The notes under the pieces: model-generated | Database searches by the model: none | What the model saw: only the letters and a program-made list of their open reading frames with translations | What the model was told of the DNA's origin: nothing | Program-made: the position numbers and the translations under genes | Origin: Bacteroidota bacterium | GTDB taxonomy: Bacteria; Bacteroidota; Bacteroidia; Chitinophagales; Chitinophagaceae | NCBI GenBank assembly: GCA_023391315.1 | Contig: JAEWBD010000312.1 | Location: 1-5,516 of the forward strand | Direction of reading: 5' to 3' | Length of the DNA: 5,516 nucleotides | Shown here: in pieces, positions 1 through 5,516 of the stretch | How the letters are laid out: each line of letters begins with the position of its first letter | Position numbering within the stretch: the stretch's first letter is position 1

Positions 1-1
1 A

Positions 2-2851
2 TATTCCCTGAATGGACAGGTAACCATTAGCATTGTTTTGAATGCCGACGAAAAAGAATTGGGTGAAGTGGTGGTAACGGCTTTGGGTATAACAAGGCAA
101 AAGCGATCTTTAACCTATGCCACACAAAGCCTGAAAGGTGAAGATTTAAGCAACTCCCGCGAAGTAAATGTTACCAGCGCCATGAATGGTAAAGTGGCCG
201 GTTTAACGATCAATAAAACCAATTCAGGGCCCGGCGGTTCCAACAGGATTATTTTTCGCGGCAACCGTTCCATTGGCCGCACGAATCAGCCACTGGTGGT
301 GGTAGATGGTGTGCGTATAGATAATTCTGCCAAGGCAGGCGCGGACGTTGCTTTGTTTGGGGCAAGAGATGATGGCGACGGCATCTCCAACATTAACCCC
401 GACGATATTGAATCAATGACTGTGCTGACCGGCGCCTCTGCAGCCGCGTTATATGGTTCAGATGCTTCCAACGGTGCCATTATTATAACTACCAAAAAGG
501 GAAGAATTGGCAAAGGCATTGGCATACAGGTATCAAGCTCTGCAGCTATGGAAAATCCCCTGGTCTTACCTGATTTTCAGAATAAATACGGCCAGGGTGA
601 TGCCGGTATTTTTGTACCGGCCAGCGCCAATAGCTGGGGCCCTGAAATGAGCGGGCAGAATGTAACCGACTGGACGGGTAAAACCCAGCAGCTTACAGCG
701 CAATCAAATAATGTGGATGATTTCTTTCGCACCGGAACAGAGTTCATTAATTCAGTAGCTGTTTCTGCCGGAACCGAAAAAGCGCAGACTTATTTTTCTT
801 ATACCAACACTTTAAGCAATGGCATTTTACCGAATAACAGTTATAAACGAAACAATGTGCTGCTGCGGCAAACTACGCAGTTGGCAAAAAGCCTGTCACT
901 TGATGTTAAAGCCAATTATATAGCGGAAGATGTGGAGAACCGCCCACTTACCGGCGCCGGCAACCGCATCACTTCTACGCTGTATGCTATGCCGCGAAGC
1001 CTTCGTTTGAGTGATATTAAAAACTTTGAAACCTTACATGAAGATGGTGCGCTTACCCAGAATTACTGGGCAACGCCATCGCCGTCTTTTCAAAACCCAT
1101 ACTGGAGCGCTCATCGCAACTTATACACCCGCAAACGCGACCGTTTTATCGGCCTGGCTGCATTGCGATATCAATTAACACCTGAATTGAGTATACAGGT
1201 AAGAACAAGCCTGGATTATTATACAGACATCGGCGAGGAAAAAGATTATAACGATACATACTGGCTCACTGATTATCCCGGGCAGGGCAATTATATACTT
1301 AATAAAGAATCAAACAGACAGTTTAATAATGATATATTGTTATCTTATAACAAAAACTTTGCTGATAAATTCAATCTTACCGTAAATGCCGGCGCCAGTA
1401 TTGAACAATATCATTTTGAAAGAACAACGCTGAATAACCAGGGCTTGAATGCACCCAATATTTTTGCCACTTCCAATGCAGTTTCATTATCCAATAGTGT
1501 AAACAATTATATTCCCTACGCACCTTTGGCCCGCACCGAAAAACAATCAGTATATGCATCGGCGCAATTAGGTTATAATGATTATTTATTTCTTGACCTT
1601 ACCGGCCGCAACGACTGGAATTCCACGCTGCCTGTAAAAAATGCTTCTTACTTCTTTCCATCTGCAGGCATCAGTGCATTGCTGAATGAGATACTTCATT
1701 TACCGGTTGCCATTTCCATATTGAAGCTGAGAACTTCTTACGCATTTGTAGGCAACGGCACCGGCTTTAATGAACTAAAACCTGTTTATTCATTAGCACC
1801 AGGCGGTAACAATGGTTTTTTATTAATTGACGGCACACTGCGCAATGCAAACCTGAAGCCGGAAGAAACCCATTCTTTTGAAGTGGGGTTGGATGCCGGG
1901 TTTATTGACAACAGGATCGGTTTCCAGACAACCTATTATAATACCAATACCATTAACCAGATATTGACCATACCTGTGCCTGCCGCATCGGGTTATGCAA
2001 CGCGTATTATTAACGCAGGTAAAATTCAGAACAAGGGTATTGAATTGCTGGTGAGTGCCCAGCCGGTGCGGTTAAAAAATTTTAACTGGAAGATGCAATT
2101 CGTTTTTGGCTCTAATGTTAATAAAGTAATCCGGCTTGATTCATTGCAGCCAAAAGTTTCATTGAGTTCGCCCCAGGCATTAGGTTCTATTATTGTGGAA
2201 GAAGGAAGAAAATACGGCGAATTATATACTTCCAGCCTTCAGCGCGATGATAAAGGCAATGTTGTGGTGGATGCAACAGGCAAGCCATTATTAATAACCG
2301 ATCAAACTAAATATGCGGGCAATTTTAATCCAGACTGGACGGCGGGTTTTTCCAATACATTTCAATATAAAAACTGGTCATTATATTTTTTAATTGATGA
2401 AAGAAAAGGCGGCACGATCATTTCGGGCACGCAGGCTTTAATGGCGTCTGCAGGCACATCGGCGGTTACGGAAGCCAACAGGGAAACAGGTTTTGTTATT
2501 CCCAATTCTGTAACAGCAGATGGTGGCAAGAATACACAAGCTATTACAGCGCAGGATTACTGGATGCAGGTGGCCAGCAATAATATCGGCGAGTTGTTTG
2601 CTTACAGCGCCACCAATATCCGTTTGCGGGAAGCGAGCATTACTTATGCATTTCCGTCGGAGAAACTGGCCGCTTCTTTTATTAAAGGCATACAGCTTTC
2701 CCTCGTTGGGCGTAACCTGTTTTTCTTTAAAAACAATGCAAAAGGCATTGACCCGGAAACGGCGCTGGGAACCGGCAATAACCAGGGTATTGAATATGCT
2801 TCGCTGCCCAGTACACGCAGCTATGGCCTGTACCTCAAATTCAATTTTTAA
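2..2851 (+). CDS. SusC/RagA family TonB-linked outer membrane transporter (5' partial)
   Basis: Outer-membrane TonB-dependent transporter that forms the barrel of a SusCD complex and imports a nutrient, usually an oligosaccharide or peptide, using energy from TonB-ExbBD. The frame is open from the first complete codon at position 2, so the gene begins upstream; the TTG at 38 is an internal Leu codon, not a start. With residue 1 at position 2, residues 1-20 look like the tail of the N-terminal carboxypeptidase-regulatory-like domain. Next comes the linker EVVVTALG (22-29), a probable TonB-box region. The plug domain spans about 30-167, with the SusC signature GPGGSNRIIFRGNRSIGR, then LVVVDG (D102) and SDASNGAIIITTKKG (D154 to G167). 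The rest is beta-barrel, with the family motif NLKPEETHSFEVG from residue 617 and a terminal aromatic strand ending in Phe. Family members usually have 1000-1100 residues, so roughly 100, including the signal peptide, are missing. The substrate cannot be read from the sequence. Confidence 0.97.
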   Translation, partial: YSLNGQVTISIVLNADEKELGEVVVTALGITRQKRSLTYATQSLKGEDLSNSREVNVTSAMNGKVAGLTINKTNSGPGGSNRIIFRGNRSIGRTNQPLVVVDGVRIDNSAKAGADVALFGARDDGDGISNINPDDIESMTVLTGASAAALYGSDASNGAIIITTKKGRIGKGIGIQVSSSAAMENPLVLPDFQNKYGQGDAGIFVPASANSWGPEMSGQNVTDWTGKTQQLTAQSNNVDDFFRTGTEFINSVAVSAGTEKAQTYFSYTNTLSNGILPNNSYKRNNVLLRQTTQLAKSLSLDVKANYIAEDVENRPLTGAGNRITSTLYAMPRSLRLSDIKNFETLHEDGALTQNYWATPSPSFQNPYWSAHRNLYTRKRDRFIGLAALRYQLTPELSIQVRTSLDYYTDIGEEKDYNDTYWLTDYPGQGNYILNKESNRQFNNDILLSYNKNFADKFNLTVNAGASIEQYHFERTTLNNQGLNAPNIFATSNAVSLSNSVNNYIPYAPLARTEKQSVYASAQLGYNDYLFLDLTGRNDWNSTLPVKNASYFFPSAGISALLNEILHLPVAISILKLRTSYAFVGNGTGFNELKPVYSLAPGGNNGFLLIDGTLRNANLKPEETHSFEVGLDAGFIDNRIGFQTTYYNTNTINQILTIPVPAASGYATRIINAGKIQNKGIELLVSAQPVRLKNFNWKMQFVFGSNVNKVIRLDSLQPKVSLSSPQALGSIIVEEGRKYGELYTSSLQRDDKGNVVVDATGKPLLITDQTKYAGNFNPDWTAGFSNTFQYKNWSLYFLIDERKGGTIISGTQALMASAGTSAVTEANRETGFVIPNSVTADGGKNTQAITAQDYWMQVASNNIGELFAYSATNIRLREASITYAFPSEKLAASFIKGIQLSLVGRNLFFFKNNAKGIDPETALGTGNNQGIEYASLPSTRSYGLYLKFNF

Positions 2852-2869
2852 TCTTAATCAAATTGAAGT

Positions 2870-4432
2870 ATGAACACAAATCTTTCATTTCATAATATAG
2901 TCAAAAGCTGCAGCGCTATCATCATTTTTGGGTTGATAACCTTAACGGCCTGTACCAAAAAGTTTGATGAGATCAATACTGATCCAACCACGTTCAGCAG
3001 CCTTACGCCGGCTACTATTCCCAATGCTTTTGCCAAAGCTGAATACCAGGGCATTTATGGCGATCCCGGCATTTATCAGCTTGCCCGCAACCTGTTTGTA
3101 GATTTATGGAGCCAGTATTATGCTACGATAGATCCCGGCGTTTCGCCAGACAGGTATGTGCAGCGTAAAGACTGGGAATTTTACCAGTGGCTTTCTATGT
3201 ACAGCAGCGCTTATCCTACTTTAAAGCAAGTGATTGATGCAACAGAAAATAAAGATATACCTGCCAATGCTGTAGCCAAAGTATGGAAGGTGTATATCTT
3301 TCATTCCAATACAGATTTTTATGGCCCCGTTCCTTACTTCCAGGCGGGCAGCGGGCAGTTCAGTATTCCGTATGATGCGCAAAAAGATATTTATTATGAT
3401 ATGTTTAAAGTGCTTGATACGGCGGTAACTGCGCTTAAAACGGCAGATGCCTCAGCGAAACCGTTTGGAGATAATGATTTAATTTATCATGGTGATATAA
3501 CCAAATGGCTTAAGCTGGCAAATACATTGCGTTTGCGTTTGGCATTGCGCATTTCTTTTGTTGAACCGGATAAGGCAAAAGAAGAAGCCGAAAAGGCAGT
3601 TGCAGATGGCGTTATGACTTCGAATGATGACAATGCAATGATGGATGTGGCCACCGCATCGCCTAATGGATTGAACTTAATGTCGCCCTGGGGCGGTTTT
3701 CGCATGAGCGCTTCCATGGAAAGTTACCTTAAAGGTTTTAGCGATCCGCGCATGCCTGTTTACTTCAGCCCTGCGCCCGATGATAATGAATATCATGGCA
3801 TCCGTAACGGGTTATCAGTGGCGCAACTGGCCGGTGCAAATCCCGGTGGTGCCGGTAATAATATTTCCAATATCGGCCCCGGCTGGAACCCTGATCTTGC
3901 TGCTTCCAATAAACTTACAGTAATGTATTCGGCAGAAGCCTATTTTTTAAGAGCCGAAGGCGCTTTGAACGGATGGAATATGGGCGGCACTGCAAAAGAG
4001 TTGTATGAAAAAGGTATAACGAATTCCATGCAGCAATGGGGTATAAGTAATGCGGCCATACAAACTTATCTTCAAAGTACATCATTGCCTGCTAAGCCAG
4101 GTGATTATATGAATTCACCGGCTGTGTCAGACATACCGGTAAAATTTTCTGATGACCCTGAAAAGCAGCGCCAGCAAATAGCTACACAGAAATGGCTGGC
4201 CTTGTTTCCCGATGGTATTGAAGCCTGGGCCGAAGTACGCCGCACCGGTTACCCGCAACTTTACCCGGTTGTAAATTCAGACAATCCTGATGTGCCGGCC
4301 AGTGAAATAATTAAACGCTTTACGTTTATCGACCTGGAATATGAATCGAATAAACAGGCTGTGCAAAATGCATTGCCTTTGCTTAACGGGCCTGATAAAA
4401 ACAATACACCTGTTTGGTGGGACGTGAAATAG
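2870..4432 (+). CDS. SusD/RagB family nutrient-binding outer membrane lipoprotein (SusD-like_2 type)
   Basis: Surface lipoprotein that caps the SusC barrel and captures substrate. The 520-residue product is complete and of normal family length. Residues 1-28 are a lipoprotein signal: a hydrophobic stretch ending in lipobox LTAC, with Cys28 as the acylated residue, followed by TKKFDEINTDP, a typical start for this subgroup. Further family motifs are VWKVYIFHSNTDFYGPVPY (138-156), GDITKWLKLANTLRLRLALR (208-227), SAEAYFLRAEGAL (354-366), QKWLALFPDGIEAWAEVRRT (440-459) and the C-terminal PVWWDVK. Together these point to the SusD-like_2 Pfam family (PF12771 from memory) rather than the classic starch SusD. 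ATG 2870 is chosen because it gives an immediate signal peptide and lies 18 nt after the SusC stop. No Shine-Dalgarno sequence is seen, as is usual in Bacteroidota. Expression is presumably from the SusC promoter outside the window. Ligand unknown. Confidence 0.97.
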   Translation: MNTNLSFHNIVKSCSAIIIFGLITLTACTKKFDEINTDPTTFSSLTPATIPNAFAKAEYQGIYGDPGIYQLARNLFVDLWSQYYATIDPGVSPDRYVQRKDWEFYQWLSMYSSAYPTLKQVIDATENKDIPANAVAKVWKVYIFHSNTDFYGPVPYFQAGSGQFSIPYDAQKDIYYDMFKVLDTAVTALKTADASAKPFGDNDLIYHGDITKWLKLANTLRLRLALRISFVEPDKAKEEAEKAVADGVMTSNDDNAMMDVATASPNGLNLMSPWGGFRMSASMESYLKGFSDPRMPVYFSPAPDDNEYHGIRNGLSVAQLAGANPGGAGNNISNIGPGWNPDLAASNKLTVMYSAEAYFLRAEGALNGWNMGGTAKELYEKGITNSMQQWGISNAAIQTYLQSTSLPAKPGDYMNSPAVSDIPVKFSDDPEKQRQQIATQKWLALFPDGIEAWAEVRRTGYPQLYPVVNSDNPDVPASEIIKRFTFIDLEYESNKQAVQNALPLLNGPDKNNTPVWWDVK

Positions 4433-4456
4433 TTTTTACAGTTAGATGGATGCAAC

Positions 4457-4496
4457 AAAGCTATCCCGCCGGTTGGAAAGCCGGCGGATGGCTTTT
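4457..4496 (+). terminator. Rho-independent terminator after the susCD-like pair
   Basis: An inverted repeat starts 24 nt after the SusD stop. The inner stem is CCGCCGG (4466-4472) paired with CCGGCGG (4481-4487), with loop TTGGAAAG (4473-4480). After a single bulged C (4465), eight more pairs form between AAAGCTAT (4457-4464) and ATGGCTTT (4488-4495), with one T-G wobble. The run TTTT (4493-4496) closes it. The T tail is short and mostly shared with the outer stem, so partial read-through into the acyltransferase gene is possible. Position and GC-rich core make it the likely end of the susCD-like transcript. Confidence 0.85.
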
Positions 4497-4559
4497 AAAA
4501 TATAACAAAGCAGCAGAACAAAATATTATGATGACGGATGAAATAATTGTTGACTAATA

Positions 4560-5516
4560 ATGACAGCAAACAAAACGCAACGTTTTATTACACTGGACGT
4601 ATTCAGAGGAATGACGGTGTGCTTAATGATTATTGTAAACACACAAGGCAGCGGCGCCATACCTTTTACACAAATGATGCATGCGGAATGGAACGGCTGC
4701 ACACTCACTGATCTTGTATTTCCATCATTCCTTTTTGCGGTGGGTAATGCAATGGTATTTGCCAATAAAAAATTTCAGACCATGCCTGCAAAATCAGTAT
4801 GGTATAAAATAATTAAGCGCACCATATTGATATTTATTGTTGGATACCTGCTTACCTGGTATCCGTTTGTTGGCTGGAACGGTGAAGGAAAAATATGGTG
4901 GAAGCCTTTTGCTGAAACCCGTGTTATGGCTGTATTGCAGCGCATAGCCCTGTGTTATTTTTTTGCGGCAGTTATTGTAAGATATGCATCATTAAAAAAG
5001 ACTATTGTTATTGCTGCCATACTGCTTTTATTGTATTGGGCATTATTATATTTTTTTGGTGATACGGGCGCTCAATATACTATTGAAGGAAATATTGTAC
5101 GCAAATTTGATATGCTGATAATAGGGGGGCAGCACATGTATAAAGAAAAGGGTATTGTGTTTGATCCTGAAGGTTTGCTAAGCACAGTGCCTGCCATTGT
5201 GAATGTGTTGATTGGTTATATTACGGGTGCATTTATTGTTCGCGAAGGCGCAACATATAAATGTATTGCCAAACTTTTAGCAGCAGGTTCATTACTTATG
5301 TTTGCGGGTGTATGCTGGAACACAGTTTTGCCGTTCAATAAAAAATTATGGACAAGCTCTTATGTATGTTACACAAGCGGTATAGATATAATTGTCCTCG
5401 GGCTGTTGTTTTATTTACTTGAATGCAAACGCTGGAAAACCGGCGTTTTTTTTTTTACGGTATTTTGCAAAAAACCGTTGTTTATTTATGTGTTGTCAAA
5501 ACTGCTTGGCGTTTTT
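4560..5516 (+). CDS. DUF5009/COG4299 membrane acyltransferase, NagX/HGSNAT-like (3' partial)
   Basis: Multi-pass inner-membrane protein of the family containing bacterial NagX-type proteins and human HGSNAT, which acetylates terminal glucosamine across a membrane using acetyl-CoA. ATG 4560 is the first ATG in frame after an in-frame TGA at 4551, and it opens with RFITLDVFRGMTV, the expected family N-terminus (R/LD..RG). Other motifs are HAEWNGCTLTDLVFPSFLF (41-59), RVMAVLQRIALCYFFAA (121-137), FDPEGLLSTVPAI (201-213), NKKLWTSSYV (260-269) and KPLFIYVLSKLLG (305-317). His41 lies in the HAxWNG context that holds the active-site His of HGSNAT (His269, from memory), so catalysis looks possible. 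About nine hydrophobic segments are visible, roughly at 14-30, 48-66, 87-103, 123-142, 148-166, 210-227, 234-252, 270-288 and 295-315. 319 residues are present; homologues are about 360-400, so only the C-terminus is cut by the window edge. The actual acceptor is unknown; an amino sugar is an inference from the family. Confidence 0.93.
   Translation, partial: MTANKTQRFITLDVFRGMTVCLMIIVNTQGSGAIPFTQMMHAEWNGCTLTDLVFPSFLFAVGNAMVFANKKFQTMPAKSVWYKIIKRTILIFIVGYLLTWYPFVGWNGEGKIWWKPFAETRVMAVLQRIALCYFFAAVIVRYASLKKTIVIAAILLLLYWALLYFFGDTGAQYTIEGNIVRKFDMLIIGGQHMYKEKGIVFDPEGLLSTVPAIVNVLIGYITGAFIVREGATYKCIAKLLAAGSLLMFAGVCWNTVLPFNKKLWTSSYVCYTSGIDIIVLGLLFYLLECKRWKTGVFFFTVFCKKPLFIYVLSKLLGVF
5427..5456 (+). terminator. 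Terminator-like hairpin with T11 tract inside the acyltransferase gene
   Basis: AAACGCTGG (5427-5435) pairs with CCGGCGTTT (5440-5448) over nine consecutive pairs (one T-G wobble) around an AAAA loop (5436-5439). It runs straight into eleven T (5446-5456), eight of them beyond the stem. In form this is an intrinsic terminator, with a longer T tail than the terminator at 4457-4496. It lies inside the coding sequence (codons 290-299, K-R-W-K-T-G-V-F-F-F), in a short polar loop entering the last visible membrane segment. Translating ribosomes would normally disrupt it, so it may be inactive, act as an attenuator when translation is poor, or be chance from the F-F-F codons. Structure is seen directly; function is not shown. 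Confidence 0.45.

Noticed and set aside
38..40. TTG codon at 38 as an alternative start of the SusC-like gene
   Set aside because: The frame is open upstream to position 2 and the upstream residues (G-Q-V-T-I-S-I-V-L) continue a normal SusC N-terminal domain. A protein starting here would lack a signal peptide.
951..960. Perfect 10-bp palindrome CCGGCGCCGG
   Set aside because: It encodes T-G-A-G-N in the SusC barrel; GGCGCC recurs nearby at other Gly-Ala codons (about 431 and 1391). It has no T tail or regulatory position, so it is codon-driven.
2520..2873. Open + strand frame spanning the end of SusC and the start of SusD
   Set aside because: It is out of frame with two strongly supported genes, shows no recognisable motif, and overlaps the SusD start. 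It is a shadow frame.
4526..4765. Minus-strand frame opposite the acyltransferase 5' end
   Set aside because: It is antisense to conserved family motifs (LDVFRG, HAEWNG) and has no recognisable protein features of its own.
5440..5516. Possible frameshift or pseudogene at the T11 tract
   Set aside because: The given sequence stays in frame, and the residues after the tract match the family (PLFIYVLSKLLG) without a gap, so the gene is treated as intact to the window edge.

Overview
The window looks like ordinary Bacteroidota chromosome. It holds a SusC/SusD-type outer-membrane uptake pair followed by a multi-pass inner-membrane acyltransferase, all on the + strand. The SusC/SusD pair is diagnostic of the phylum. 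The absence of Shine-Dalgarno sequences before the two visible starts fits it too. The protein style (SusD-like_2 type SusD, SusC with the ELGEVVVTALG linker) and moderate GC suggest a Chitinophaga/Niastella-like lineage, but that placement is inference.

Layout: positions 2-2851 are the C-terminal ~949 residues of a SusC/RagA TonB-dependent transporter whose start lies before the window. After an 18-nt gap comes a complete SusD/RagB lipoprotein (2870-4432). The two are almost certainly co-transcribed, and their products should form the usual lidded-barrel complex that binds and imports an oligomeric nutrient. A good intrinsic terminator (4457-4496) follows in a 127-nt intergenic region. At 4560 a third gene starts and runs off the right edge (319 codons visible). 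It is a DUF5009/COG4299 membrane protein related to NagX and to human heparan-alpha-glucosaminide N-acetyltransferase (HGSNAT). It could act on an amino sugar taken up by the SusCD pair, but the terminator shows it may be a separate transcription unit, so that link is tentative.

The most unusual element is inside the acyltransferase gene. A 9-bp hairpin with an AAAA loop runs directly into eleven consecutive T (5427-5456), so the coding sequence contains what looks like a textbook intrinsic terminator and homopolymer slippage tract. The reading frame across it is intact and matches the family on both sides. I found no mobile element, RNA gene, CRISPR array or clearly novel multi-gene system. 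No glycoside hydrolase, regulator or sigma/anti-sigma pair is visible that would reveal the substrate.
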